The notes: generated by a model from the sequence alone, not told the origin. A stretch of 39,163 nucleotides of DNA from an uncultured bacterium (GCA_903895695.1 CAITUY010000130.1:1-39163); one strand, 5' to 3'. Positions 17,273 to 26,441 are shown, counted from the stretch's first letter. A program made the numbers and translations.

Positions 17273-18147
17273 GCACACCCGACACGGACGAACTCGAGAA
17301 GGGCACCTCGCTCGGGCACGACGCCTGGCTGCGCCTGCGCAAGAACCGCCTGGCCGTGGCCGGGGGTCTCCTGCTCGTGGCCATTGCCCTGCTCTGCCTG
17401 ATCGGCCCCGCCCTCTCGCCTTACGGCTATGAGGCGGACAACCTCCAGCTCGGGGCCGCGCCGCCCTCGCTATCGCACTGGATGGGCACCGACTACAACG
17501 GACGCGACCTCTTCACGCGCGTCATGGTCGGGGGCCGCGTCTCCTTTGCGGTCGGGCTGGCCGCAACTGCCGTGTCGTTGCTCATCGGCGTGCTGTACGG
17601 CGCCATCGCGGGTTACCTGGGCGGCCGCACGGATATGCTGCTGATGCGCATCGTCGACATCCTCTACGCCCTGCCCTTCACGATCTTCGTCATCCTCCTG
17701 CTCACGCTCTTCGGACGCAACTTCGTGCTGCTATTCGTGGCCATCGGCGCAGTGGAATGGTTGACCATGGCCCGCATCGTGCGCGGGCAGGTGATGGGCC
17801 TGAAGAAACAGGAATTCGTTGAGGCCTGCGTGGCGATCGGCATGTCGCGCCGTCGCATCATCCTGCGCCACCTCGTGCCCAACACCCTCGGCCCGGTCGT
17901 GGTGTACGTGACGCTCACCGTGCCAAGTGTGATGCTGCTGGAGGCGTTCCTCAGCTTCCTCGGGCTGGGCGTGCAGCCGCCCATGAGTTCGTGGGGCATC
18001 CTCATCGGCGACGGCGCGCGGGCCATGGAAGTGAATCCCTGGCTGCTGGTCTTCCCGGGACTGCTGTTCTCGCTGACACTATTCGCGCTCAACGCCCTGG
18101 GCGACGGCCTGCGCGACGCACTCGACGTCCGGGGGGCTAAGGACTGA
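17269..18147 (+). CDS. oppC: Oligopeptide-type ABC transporter permease (OppC-like)
   Basis: Second inner-membrane permease. ATG 17269 overlaps the oppB stop (ATGA) and gives 292 residues. The cytoplasmic N-terminus contains the OppC_N-type segment AWLRLRKNRLAVAGGLLLVAIALLCL. The HWMGTDYNGRDLFTRVMVGGRVSF motif is typical of OppC/DppC. Five further membrane helices surround the EAA motif EACVAIGMSRRRIILRHLVPN. A much longer upstream extension of this frame is a shadow of oppB. Confidence 0.93.
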   Translation: MSTPDTDELEKGTSLGHDAWLRLRKNRLAVAGGLLLVAIALLCLIGPALSPYGYEADNLQLGAAPPSLSHWMGTDYNGRDLFTRVMVGGRVSFAVGLAATAVSLLIGVLYGAIAGYLGGRTDMLLMRIVDILYALPFTIFVILLLTLFGRNFVLLFVAIGAVEWLTMARIVRGQVMGLKKQEFVEACVAIGMSRRRIILRHLVPNTLGPVVVYVTLTVPSVMLLEAFLSFLGLGVQPPMSSWGILIGDGARAMEVNPWLLVFPGLLFSLTLFALNALGDGLRDALDVRGAKD

Positions 18148-18148
18148 C

Positions 18149-19162
18149 ATGCCCCTGCTCAACGTCCAGGATCTTTCGGTGGGCTTCCATACGCGGCACG
18201 GCGTGGTGCGGGCGGTCAACCACGTGTCCTTCTCGCTCGAACCCGGCGACTCGCTCGGCATCGTGGGCGAATCCGGCTCGGGTAAGTCCGTTACCTGCCT
18301 GTCGCTGCTCGGGCTACTGCCCATGCCCCCGGCGCGCATCGAGTCTGGGGCAGCGGCCTTCGACGGTCAGGACCTGCTGCGCCTGCCCGCCGCGAAGCTT
18401 CGCGGCATCCTCGGGCGCGACATCGCGATGATCTTCCAAGATCCGATGACTTCGCTCAATCCCTACCTGCGCATTGCGACGCAGTTAACTGAGCCGCTGC
18501 TCGTGCACAAAGGGCTCTCCAGGGCTGCGGCGTTCAAGCAGGCGGCCGCGGCGCTCGGCGGCGTGGGCATTGCCGATCCAGAGGCGCGGCTGAACCAGTA
18601 TCCGCACGAATTCTCCGGCGGCATGCGCCAGCGGGTCATGATCGCGATGGCGACGATCACCCGGCCGCGCCTGCTGATCGCCGACGAGCCCACCACCGCG
18701 CTCGACGTGACCGTGCAGGCGCAGATCCTCGAACTGATCAAAACCCTCCGCCGCGAACACGGCACGGCCGTCATCTTCATCACGCACAACCTGGCCGTGA
18801 TCAACGGCATCGCCGACCGCGTAATGGTCATGTACGCCGGACAGGCCGTCGAAACCGCACCCGTGCCGGCGATCTTCCACCAGCCGCTGCACCCCTATAC
18901 CGCCGCCCTGCTGCGGTCGGTCCCCTCTGCGCACAAGCCGGGCGAGCCGCTGCAGTCCATCCTCGGGACGCCGCCCGACCCCTTGCGGCTGCCGCCGGGC
19001 TGCCCGTTCACGCCCCGCTGCCCGTTTGCCCAGGAGCCGTGCTCGCTGGCAACGACCGCCGAACTGGAATTGGGGCCTGTGCCGTCTCCCGCGCCTGATC
19101 GCCGCCTGACCGCCTGCATCCGGGTCAAGAAGGAGGGAGCCGATGTCCTCCGGCCTGCTTGA
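18149..19162 (+). CDS. oppD: Oligopeptide-type ABC transporter ATPase (OppD-like)
   Basis: Cytoplasmic ATP-binding subunit of the importer. The 337 residues contain Walker A GESGSGKS at 40-47, the Q-loop [12 protein letters not shown], the signature FSGGMRQRV, Walker [13 protein letters not shown] and the H-loop ITHN. The C-terminal oligopeptide/dipeptide motif has its cysteines: [15 protein letters not shown]. That cluster commonly binds an iron-sulfur centre in this family. ATG 18149 is preceded by TAAGGA and lies one base after the oppC stop. Confidence 0.95.
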   Translation: MPLLNVQDLSVGFHTRHGVVRAVNHVSFSLEPGDSLGIVGESGSGKSVTCLSLLGLLPMPPARIESGAAAFDGQDLLRLPAAKLRGILGRDIAMIFQDPMTSLNPYLRIATQLTEPLLVHKGLSRAAAFKQAAAALGGVGIADPEARLNQYPHEFSGGMRQRVMIAMATITRPRLLIADEPTTALDVTVQAQILELIKTLRREHGTAVIFITHNLAVINGIADRVMVMYAGQAVETAPVPAIFHQPLHPYTAALLRSVPSAHKPGEPLQSILGTPPDPLRLPPGCPFTPRCPFAQEPCSLATTAELELGPVPSPAPDRRLTACIRVKKEGADVLRPA

Positions 19163-19934
19163 ACTGCGCGACCTCCGGGTCGTGTTCTCTCACCCGCGCG
19201 GCATGTTCCGGTCGCCGTTCGTCACCCGCGCGGTGGACGGGGTGTCCTTGTCGATCCCGCGCGGCACCGTTTTCGGGTTGGTCGGCGAATCCGGCTGCGG
19301 CAAGACGACCCTCTCCCGCGCCATCCTCGGCCTCGTGCCCGTGGCTTCCGGCGGCATCTGGTTCGACGGCGTGGACTATGCCGGGATGAACACAGCGGCG
19401 TTGCGGCCCTTGCGGCGTCGCGTGCAGATGGTCTTTCAGGATCCCTTCTCGTCCCTGAACCCCCGCATGACCGTGGCCCAAATTCTGGCCGAACCGCTGC
19501 ATGTCCACCGTCCCATGCCCGCCGCCAGGCGCATCGCGCTCATCACGCGCATGCTCGATCGTGTCGGGCTCTCCGCCCGCATCCTCCGCCGCTACCCGCA
19601 CGAGTTCTCCGGCGGCCAGCGTCAGCGTCTCGCTGTTGCGCGCGCGCTCATTCTGGAACCCGACCTCCTGATTGCCGATGAGCCTGTCTCCGCGCTCGAC
19701 GTGTCGATCCAAGCCCAGGTCCTGAACCTTCTCGCCGATCTCCGCCGCGACATGGGCCTCACGATGCTCTTTGTTTCGCACGACCTCGCCGTAGTGCGCC
19801 ACATCGCGAGCCATGTCGCCGTGATGCAAGCCGGCAAGATCGTTGAGGAAGGCCCGGCTGATGCCGTGTTCGCCGCTCTATCCCACCCTTACACGAAGGC
19901 CCTTCTAGCGGCCTCGCCGCGGCTGCCGGGGTGA
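19143..19934 (+). CDS. oppF: Oligopeptide-type ABC transporter ATPase (OppF-like, short)
   Basis: Second ATP-binding subunit. Walker A is GESGCGKT (about 57-64), with MVFQDPFSSLNP, the signature FSGGQRQRL, Walker B LLIADEPVSALD and H-loop VSHD. A strong GGAGGGA precedes ATG 19143, which overlaps oppD by 20 bases. At 263 residues it stops right after the SHPYTKALLAA segment and lacks the C-terminal Cys-containing oligopeptide motif present in OppD and in most OppF proteins (about 320 residues). The nucleotide-binding core is complete. The following gene continues in the same frame after the TGA. Confidence 0.93.
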   Translation: MSSGLLELRDLRVVFSHPRGMFRSPFVTRAVDGVSLSIPRGTVFGLVGESGCGKTTLSRAILGLVPVASGGIWFDGVDYAGMNTAALRPLRRRVQMVFQDPFSSLNPRMTVAQILAEPLHVHRPMPAARRIALITRMLDRVGLSARILRRYPHEFSGGQRQRLAVARALILEPDLLIADEPVSALDVSIQAQVLNLLADLRRDMGLTMLFVSHDLAVVRHIASHVAVMQAGKIVEEGPADAVFAALSHPYTKALLAASPRLPG

Positions 19935-20090
19935 GAGGCAGATCATTGCGTTCCCGCCCCAGCTCTGGCACCCTCTTCAGCTATCAACACGCAAGGTCAA
20001 AAGGAGAGCGAAGACCTCGGTCGCACTTTCGGGCCCGAGCCGGTCACGGCAGCAGAACGCCGGAGCCGCATTCGTGCCGTCTTCGATGCG

Positions 20091-20738
20091 GTGGCGCCGC
20101 GTTACGACCTGATGAACGATCTCATGAGCTTCGGCCTCCACCGGCACTGGAAGCGGCTGCTGGCCCGCTCCGTGGCCACGGAAGCAGGAACGGTCGCGGT
20201 CGATCTGGCCGGCGGCACCGGCGACGTGGCGCGCCTGCTGGCGCGCGATCCGCGCCGACGTGTCTGGGTCTGCGACCCCAGTGAGGCGATGATGGCCGCT
20301 GGCCGCTGCCGGGAACGCGACGCAGCGGTGAGGATCGGCTGGATTGCCGGCGAAGCCGAAGCCCTGCCGTTTGCCGACGCCAGTATCGATCTCGTGACGA
20401 TCGCGTTCGGATTACGCAACGCTACGCGCCCCGACGCGGCGCTGGCCGAGGCGGTTCGGGTGCTGAAACCTGGCGGGCGGTTCATCTGTCTCGAATTCTC
20501 CCGGCCCTCCTTCTGGCTGAAACCATTCTACGACTTCTATTCGTGGTTCGTCATCCCCCGGCTGGGGGGCGTCGTGGCCCGCCAGTCCTCGGCCTACCGC
20601 TACCTCGTGGAGTCGATCCGGCGTTTCCCCGACCAGCGCGCCTTCGCGACGATGCTCACGGCCGCCGGCTTTCGCGACGTCGCGTGGCGCAACGTGTCGT
20701 TCGGCATCGCCTGTCTGCATTCGGCGGTGCGGCCATGA
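20091..20738 (+). CDS. menG: Demethylmenaquinone methyltransferase (UbiE/MenG)
   Basis: SAM-dependent methyltransferase for the last step of menaquinone synthesis. Visible motifs are YDLMNDLMSFGLHRHWK, SAM motif I DLAGGTGDVA, CDPSEAMM, ATRPDAALAEAVRVLKPGG and the C-terminal FGIACLHSAVRP. GTG 20091 is the only canonical start, but homology clearly begins earlier: FGPEPVTAAERRSRIRAVFDAV precedes it in frame, as in E. coli UbiE (251 aa). An ATC at 19983 would give exactly 251 residues; CTG 19965 is another option. The true start is therefore probably non-canonical. It overlaps menA by 4 bases. Confidence 0.88.
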   Translation: MAPRYDLMNDLMSFGLHRHWKRLLARSVATEAGTVAVDLAGGTGDVARLLARDPRRRVWVCDPSEAMMAAGRCRERDAAVRIGWIAGEAEALPFADASIDLVTIAFGLRNATRPDAALAEAVRVLKPGGRFICLEFSRPSFWLKPFYDFYSWFVIPRLGGVVARQSSAYRYLVESIRRFPDQRAFATMLTAAGFRDVAWRNVSFGIACLHSAVRP

Positions 20739-21634
20739 AGCCGGAACCCATCATCGTGGCGCCGCGCGGCTGGCGGCTGTGGTGGCAGGCGGCGCGGCCC
20801 CGGACCCTGACCATCGCCGCCACGCCGGTGATCGCCGGCACCGCCCTAGCCTGGTCCCAAGGCGCCCATCCGGCTTGGCTGGCCGCCCTGGCGGCGCTGT
20901 TCGCGGCGTTACTGATCCAAGCCGGCACCAACCTGCACAACGACGCGGCCGACTATGAGCGGGGCAACGACACGGCTGCGCGCATCGGACCGCCGCGGGT
21001 CACCGCGGCGGGCTGGGCGACGCCACGTGCTGTGAAGCGGGCCGCCTTCCTGGCCTTTGCCGGGGCCTTTGCCAGCGGCACGTATCTGGTGGCTGTCGGC
21101 GGCTGGCCCATCCTCGCCATCGGCCTCGCGTCGCTGGCCGCCGCCTGGGCCTATTCGGGCGGACCGCGGCCGATCTCCTACACGCCCTTGGGCGAACTGT
21201 TTGTGCTCGTCTTCTTCGGCATCTTCGCCGTTGCCGGCAGCCATTACCTGCAAAGCGGCCACCTGTCCGCGACAGCCTTGCTGGCCGGCCTGGCGATCGG
21301 CGCACCGGCGGCCGCCGTTCTCCTGGTGAACAACTACCGCGACCTCGATGGCGATAAGGCCGCCGGTCGGCGCACCCTGGCGGCAGTCCTCGGCCGGGCT
21401 GGGGCGCAACGGCTCTATGGTTTCCTGATGCTGCTGCCCTTCGTCCTGACGCCGGTGATCGCCATCGCGCGGCCCGGCGCCCTGCTCGCCTTCGTGGCTT
21501 TGCCCGGAGCCTGGGGCCTGCTGCGCCGGATGCCGGCGGCCAGCGATGCCGCCAGTCTAAACCGCCTGCTGGCCGGCACCGCGCAGGGCCAAGTGATCTT
21601 CGGAATACTTTTCGCGCTCGGTGTTAGCGTGTGA
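20735..21634 (+). CDS. menA: 1,4-dihydroxy-2-naphthoate polyprenyltransferase (MenA)
   Basis: Inner-membrane UbiA-superfamily enzyme that attaches the isoprenoid tail to dihydroxynaphthoate, giving demethylmenaquinone for MenG. ATG 20735 overlaps the menG stop and gives 299 residues with eight or nine membrane helices. Both Asp-rich prenyl-diphosphate/Mg sites are present: NLHNDAADYERGND and NNYRDLDGDKAAGRRT. The WAYSGGPRPISYTPLGEL motif is typical of MenA. Placement directly before its pathway partner MenG would be usual; here the order is menG then menA, right behind the transporter. Confidence 0.93.
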   Translation: MKPEPIIVAPRGWRLWWQAARPRTLTIAATPVIAGTALAWSQGAHPAWLAALAALFAALLIQAGTNLHNDAADYERGNDTAARIGPPRVTAAGWATPRAVKRAAFLAFAGAFASGTYLVAVGGWPILAIGLASLAAAWAYSGGPRPISYTPLGELFVLVFFGIFAVAGSHYLQSGHLSATALLAGLAIGAPAAAVLLVNNYRDLDGDKAAGRRTLAAVLGRAGAQRLYGFLMLLPFVLTPVIAIARPGALLAFVALPGAWGLLRRMPAASDAASLNRLLAGTAQGQVIFGILFALGVSV

Positions 21635-21708
21635 CTCGTGCGCCGACAGCGCGGTATGGCGATTTGCCAAGTGCGCCGGGGACTCCGACGTGCTAAAAGT
21701 GACGCCGC

Positions 21709-23430
21709 ATGAAGGCACCGTCATCAACATCAAACGCCGCCGCGTCATGTGGGTTGGACAGCGTCCGACTCTACGATCGATGGCAAGCCTCGTTCGCCGG
21801 TTCGGGCGTTGTCGACTCGGTTCTGTTGACCGGCCCGGATGGCCGCCGGCACCGGCGACCCGTATTTCAGCATCAGCCGGCGGACCTCGTCTACGACGAC
21901 CACGGCCATGAGTCGATCGTGCCCAAGGGTGAGCCCATCCCGGCCGCGCGCTTCTCGCCGGACCTGCCGGGCGCATGGGATTACACGTGGATGCACGGTG
22001 ACACGGGCGTGATGGAAGGCCGCTTCCGGTGCGAGCCGGACGCGCATCCGGGTTACGTCGAAGTCAGCCGGCACGACCCGCGCTACTTCTGTTTCACCGA
22101 TGGCAACCCTTATACGGCTATCGGCCTGAACCTGTGCGGGGCGCCGCGGTATGCATTGCCGAAAGGCGGCGAATTCGAACAGTCCGCACGGTTCGCCACC
22201 CTCGGGGCGCGCGAGTACGAGCGCTGGTTCCAGCGGTTGGCGGCAAACGGAGGCAACTACGCCCGCCTCTGGCTGAGCCATCCGTTCTTTGCAGTGGAAG
22301 GGGAAACGGCGGGGGAAGTCGATCTGCCGGTTTTTGCGCGCCTGGACGCCGTCGTTGCCGCGGCCCGGCACCACGGGATCAGGCTCAAGCTCTGCCTCGA
22401 ACACTTTCGCCGGGTCACGGCTGGATCCGGACCGGACGCCTTCCTCCGCAAACTGCGCGACCCGGAAAGCGAAACCAGCCCGACCGACATGGACGACTGG
22501 TTCCAGAATCCGTTGTGGCAGCGTCTCTGGTGGCGAAAAATCGAGGCATATCTGGCCCGCTACGGGGATGATCCGATCGTCATGGCCTGGGAATTGTGGA
22601 ACGAGATCGATTGCTGCCAGACCTCGTCCTGGGCTGTGCAACGGGCCTGGACCGAGAACACGCTGCGCGCGATCAAACAGCGGGCACCGCGCAATCTCGC
22701 GACCAATTCGCTGGGCAGTTTCGACTGGGAGGGCAAGCAGGCCGTCCAGGACGACTTCAAGGCGGATGTCATGGACTTCCAGCAGGTCCACCGTTACCTG
22801 GACCAGGGCGCGTCGATTCCCTGTTGCCGTACCGACCCGGTCGAGTTCTCGATCGATGCCGTGCAACGCGCGCGGCGCCCCGACCGACCGGTAATCCTCA
22901 CGGAAACCGGCGCCGTGGACGATTGTCACATTGGCCCGTTCCGTTACTACCGGTGGGATGACGACGGGCTGATTCTTCACGACACGACGTATCCGGCGTT
23001 CTTTGCAGGCGCGGCGGGCAGCGGGCATATCTGGCACTGGGATGGCTACGTCGACCAGAAGAACCTATGGTCCGGCTTCCGCGCCCTGGCGGAGGCGATC
23101 CGCGGCGTGGCTGTCGACCGCGAGCAATTCAGCGCCGTGGACTTGAGCACATCAACATGCTGGTGCCTGGCGTTGCGCGGCCGGACCGTTACACTGGCCT
23201 GGATTCGCAACCGGGCTGACCGCTGGGACCTGGTGCTGCGCGACAATCGCCCCGCGGGACTGCTGAGCGATGTTTCCTTCGATCTGTGCGCAGCCAGCCG
23301 AACGCCCAACGCCGTGCATTTGTTCAACCCTTGGCCCCAGGATGGGCTGGGCGAACCGCGCGTCGCGGGCACCCGCATTGAGTTCCCGGCTTTTCGGCAT
23401 GGACTGGTGGTAAGAATCGACCATCGGTAA
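21709..23430 (+). CDS. GH5-like (clan GH-A) glycoside hydrolase with N-terminal beta domain
   Basis: Probable retaining glycosidase. The 573 residues start with a beta-rich DUF5060-like domain (about 18-125, RWQASFAGSGVVDSVLLTGPDG). A TIM barrel follows with the clan GH-A pair: acid/base Glu299 in AWELWNEID and nucleophile Glu399 in VILTETGA, 100 residues apart. A C-terminal beta domain ends the protein. There is no signal peptide, so it is probably cytoplasmic. ATG 21709 lacks a good ribosome site; TTG 21754 is an alternative. Exact family and substrate are not clear; mannosidase- or cellulase-like GH5 members are the nearest I can name. Confidence 0.8.
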   Translation: MKAPSSTSNAAASCGLDSVRLYDRWQASFAGSGVVDSVLLTGPDGRRHRRPVFQHQPADLVYDDHGHESIVPKGEPIPAARFSPDLPGAWDYTWMHGDTGVMEGRFRCEPDAHPGYVEVSRHDPRYFCFTDGNPYTAIGLNLCGAPRYALPKGGEFEQSARFATLGAREYERWFQRLAANGGNYARLWLSHPFFAVEGETAGEVDLPVFARLDAVVAAARHHGIRLKLCLEHFRRVTAGSGPDAFLRKLRDPESETSPTDMDDWFQNPLWQRLWWRKIEAYLARYGDDPIVMAWELWNEIDCCQTSSWAVQRAWTENTLRAIKQRAPRNLATNSLGSFDWEGKQAVQDDFKADVMDFQQVHRYLDQGASIPCCRTDPVEFSIDAVQRARRPDRPVILTETGAVDDCHIGPFRYYRWDDDGLILHDTTYPAFFAGAAGSGHIWHWDGYVDQKNLWSGFRALAEAIRGVAVDREQFSAVDLSTSTCWCLALRGRTVTLAWIRNRADRWDLVLRDNRPAGLLSDVSFDLCAASRTPNAVHLFNPWPQDGLGEPRVAGTRIEFPAFRHGLVVRIDHR

Positions 23431-23447
23431 TGAAGGAACCCTCACCC

Positions 23448-24749
23448 ATGGACACCCATCCACCACCACCCTCCTACGAAATCCATGGCGCAGCCGTGCC
23501 GCTGCCGGGCAGTGTGGAACTCACAGTTCTCGGCGACTGGCAGGTCGCGGTAGGCGGGCCGCATCCGGTTGTGATCGACGTGGCGGGGCCGGACTGGGTG
23601 ACCGTGACGGACGAGAAGATCGGCACGCTACCCGAATTCAAGCCCGCCAACCCCGGCTGGCTCAAAGGCGCCGCCTTGCCGGGCGTGAAGGCGCAGGAAT
23701 GCTCAGTAACCGGCGCGCTTGACCCGGCCAGCCTGGTGGTCCAGCCGGCCACCCCCGCGGCGCCGGCCTTCGTACGGAGCAAGGACTACGACGTGGACGC
23801 CGTATGGGGAACGGTGGGCCGGCTGGCCTCCGGCCGGATCGCCGCGGACGAGCCGGTGCTCCTCAGTTATCGGTACACGCGCATGCGGCTCGACTCTGTC
23901 GTGCGGCGGGCCGACGGCTCGGTTGCATTAGTAGCGGGAACGCCCGACGTGGTACGCCCTTTGCCGCCGCCGCTCCCGGATGGAGCCCTGCGGCTCGCGA
24001 ACATATTTCTTCCGGGCCCGATGAGCCGGTTGACCGCGGATTGCCTGTTTCCGATCTTGGAGACGGCGTATCCGGTTGTGACGCCGACGGGGGCCAAGCT
24101 ACCCAAGTCGCTCGCCCGGTTGAAGGAGGGCGGATCGCTCAAAATTCTCGCCTGGGGCGACAGCGTGACTGACGGCAGCTTTCTCCCCCATATGGCAACC
24201 GACCGGTGGCAGGAGCAGTTCGTCACGCGGCTGCGGAAACGGTTCCCGGCCGCCCGGATCGAGTTGGTCACCGAGGCCTGGGGTGGGCGCAACACGGACA
24301 CGTATCTGGCCGAGCCGCCGGGAAGCATTCACAACTTTGCCGAGAAAGTGCTGGCAGTGAAACCGGACCTGATTGTGTCCGAGTTCGTCAACGATGCAGG
24401 TTTTTCGGCACCGAAAGTTGAGGCCCAGTACGGCAAGCTGCTGGCGGATTTCCAAGGCATCGGCGCGGAGTGGATCATCCTCACGCCGCACTACGTCCGC
24501 CCCGACTGGATGGGGTTGACGCGCCAGCGGGACATCGACGACGATCCCCGGCCGTACGTCAAGGCGTTGCGCGTGTTCGCGGCCGCCCACGACGTGCCGC
24601 TGGCCGACGCCTCCGCGCGGTGGGGTCGCTTGTGGCGACGGGGCCTGCCTTATCTCACGCTCCTGCACAACAACATCAACCACCCCGACGTCCGCGGCAT
24701 GGCGTTGTTCGCCGATAGCTTGATGGAATTATTCCCGAGCCAGCCCTGA
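23448..24749 (+). CDS. SGNH/GDSL-family hydrolase with N-terminal accessory domain
   Basis: Probable carbohydrate esterase or deacetylase. ATG 23448 has AAGGA 10 bases upstream; ATG 23430, overlapping the previous stop, is the alternative. In 433 residues the C-terminal SGNH domain (from about 230) shows block I AWGDSVTDG (Ser239), the WGGRNTDTY segment, block III SEFVNDAG (Asn315) and block V NHPDVRG (His412). The 200-residue N-terminal part (beta-rich, GSVELTVLGDWQVAVGG) is not one I recognise. There is no signal peptide. Location among glycosidases suggests removal of acyl groups from imported sugars. Confidence 0.8.
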   Translation: MDTHPPPPSYEIHGAAVPLPGSVELTVLGDWQVAVGGPHPVVIDVAGPDWVTVTDEKIGTLPEFKPANPGWLKGAALPGVKAQECSVTGALDPASLVVQPATPAAPAFVRSKDYDVDAVWGTVGRLASGRIAADEPVLLSYRYTRMRLDSVVRRADGSVALVAGTPDVVRPLPPPLPDGALRLANIFLPGPMSRLTADCLFPILETAYPVVTPTGAKLPKSLARLKEGGSLKILAWGDSVTDGSFLPHMATDRWQEQFVTRLRKRFPAARIELVTEAWGGRNTDTYLAEPPGSIHNFAEKVLAVKPDLIVSEFVNDAGFSAPKVEAQYGKLLADFQGIGAEWIILTPHYVRPDWMGLTRQRDIDDDPRPYVKALRVFAAAHDVPLADASARWGRLWRRGLPYLTLLHNNINHPDVRGMALFADSLMELFPSQP

Positions 24750-24789
24750 TGGATGAGCCCCGAATGCCTGATTGGAGTTTCCGTTCGAA

Positions 24790-26424
24790 ATGAGCACAAC
24801 ACCGCCGGACAACACTTCAAGCGCCCCACGTTTCACATTTGCGGGAACACTGGCCGAGCAGCAGGCGCAACTGGCCGCCAACCCTCTGATGGAGCGCTTC
24901 CGCGAATCACGGCAGCGCCTGGCCAGCGATCCTTACCGCCCGCTGTATCACTTCGTGAGCCCGGAGAGCGGACTCAACGATCCCAATGGTCTCTGCTTCT
25001 GGCAGGGGCAGTGGCATCTCTTCTACCAGGGTTACCCGCCGGAGGATTCCCGCCCGCACTGGGGACACGCCGTCAGCACTGACCTCATCCACTGGCGCGA
25101 CCTGCCTTACGCCCTCTATCCGCACCCGGAAGAGGCCTGTTGGTCCGGCTCAACGCTTGTTGAAGCAGACCGCGTCATCGCCATGTACCACGGCCACCGC
25201 GCCGGCAACATGGTGGCCGTTGCCAGCGACCCCTTGTTGCTGAACTGGCAGAAAGTGACGGGCAACCCGGTCGTGCCGATTGCCGGGCCGATTTGGGAGC
25301 AGGCTACGGGCAACGAGATCTTTCGCGGGTCGCGCGAGCAAGTGGTACCGGCCGGTGCCATCAACTTCATCTATGATCCGTGCATCTGGAAGAAGGGCGG
25401 CGTGTATTACTCGCTGTCGGGCGGCACCCTCCCGCACGTCCCCAGCGGCAAGCGGACCCGGGCCGAATTCCTGTTCCGCTCCACCGACCTTGAAACGTGG
25501 GAGTACCTGCATCCATTCGTCGAGGGCGACTGCTTCGGCCTGATCGGTGATGACGGGGCCTGCCCCTATTTCTGGCCCATTGGCGACCGGCATATCCTGC
25601 TTCACTTCAGCCACATGAGCGGCGGCAAGTATATCCTCGGCGATTATGACACGCGGCGCGACAAGTTCGCGGCCACCGCCGGCGGGTGCTTTACGTTCGG
25701 CGCGTATTACCCGGGCGGCGTCCATGCGCCGACGGCCGCGCCCGACGGCCAAGGCGGCGTCGTGGCCCTATTCAATATCAACCAGGGCAAGCCCACCCCG
25801 GGCTGGAACCAGATCATGAGCCTACCGCGGCGGCTGACGCTGAGTGGCGTGGACGATCTGGCCATGGAGCCGGCGGGCGACATTGCGTCACTCCGCGGCC
25901 AGCACCACCAGGTCGCGCCTCAGACGCTCCCCGCCAACCAGGAAGTGGTCCTCGAAAGCATTCACGGCAACGCCATGGAGATCGAGGCGGAGATCGACCC
26001 GCAGGCGGCCCCGCTGATCGAGATGAATGTCCTGCGGTCGCCCGGCAACGAGGAATACACCCGTATTTCCTTCTTCAAACTGCGGGGCTTTCGAAACTGG
26101 GAACGCCACGCCGGCTGGGATTGGCGCAAGGTTCAGGAGGCCACCGACAGCCTGATCTCAGTCGACTCGTCGCACTCCTCGCAACTGCCCGATGTCCTGT
26201 CGCGGGCCCCGGAGACCGCGCCGGTCCACCTCAAGCCGGGGGAGCCGCTAAAACTGCGCGTGTTTATTGACAAGAGCGTGGTCGAGGTATTCGTCAACGG
26301 CAGACAATGCGTCACGCTGAGGGTGTATCCCGGCCGTGCCGACAGCCTCGGTGTCTCGCTGCTCGCCCAGGGGCAGGATGCCACGCTGATCAAGTTCGAT
26401 GCATGGCAAATGAAGAGCATCTGA
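24790..26424 (+). CDS. GH32-like protein with altered active-site motifs
   Basis: Five-bladed beta-propeller protein related to GH32 (invertase/levanase) followed by a GH32-type beta-sandwich (about 385-540, ending KLRVFIDKSVVEVFVNGRQCVTLRVYP). The nucleophile motif is intact: LNDPNG with Asp64. The second motif is YDP (Asp196), where family members have RDP. The ECP motif is ACP (Ala257-Cys258), so the usual acid/base Glu is missing. I recall similar ACPYFWP sequences in Planctomycetes, so this is probably a conserved subfamily. ATG 24790 gives 544 residues; TTG 24772 is another start. There is no signal peptide. Confidence 0.8.
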   Translation: MSTTPPDNTSSAPRFTFAGTLAEQQAQLAANPLMERFRESRQRLASDPYRPLYHFVSPESGLNDPNGLCFWQGQWHLFYQGYPPEDSRPHWGHAVSTDLIHWRDLPYALYPHPEEACWSGSTLVEADRVIAMYHGHRAGNMVAVASDPLLLNWQKVTGNPVVPIAGPIWEQATGNEIFRGSREQVVPAGAINFIYDPCIWKKGGVYYSLSGGTLPHVPSGKRTRAEFLFRSTDLETWEYLHPFVEGDCFGLIGDDGACPYFWPIGDRHILLHFSHMSGGKYILGDYDTRRDKFAATAGGCFTFGAYYPGGVHAPTAAPDGQGGVVALFNINQGKPTPGWNQIMSLPRRLTLSGVDDLAMEPAGDIASLRGQHHQVAPQTLPANQEVVLESIHGNAMEIEAEIDPQAAPLIEMNVLRSPGNEEYTRISFFKLRGFRNWERHAGWDWRKVQEATDSLISVDSSHSSQLPDVLSRAPETAPVHLKPGEPLKLRVFIDKSVVEVFVNGRQCVTLRVYPGRADSLGVSLLAQGQDATLIKFDAWQMKSI

Positions 26425-26441
26425 AGATTGGAAAACCCCGC

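Noticed and set aside
20543..20734. 64-residue N-terminal extension of MenA
   Set aside because: That stretch is the end of menG in another frame. ATG 20735 gives the normal MenA N-terminus and a 4-base overlap.
21745..23037. 430-residue minus-strand open frame
   Set aside because: Shadow of the GH5-like gene. It shows only the Arg/Val/Gly-rich composition of antisense frames.
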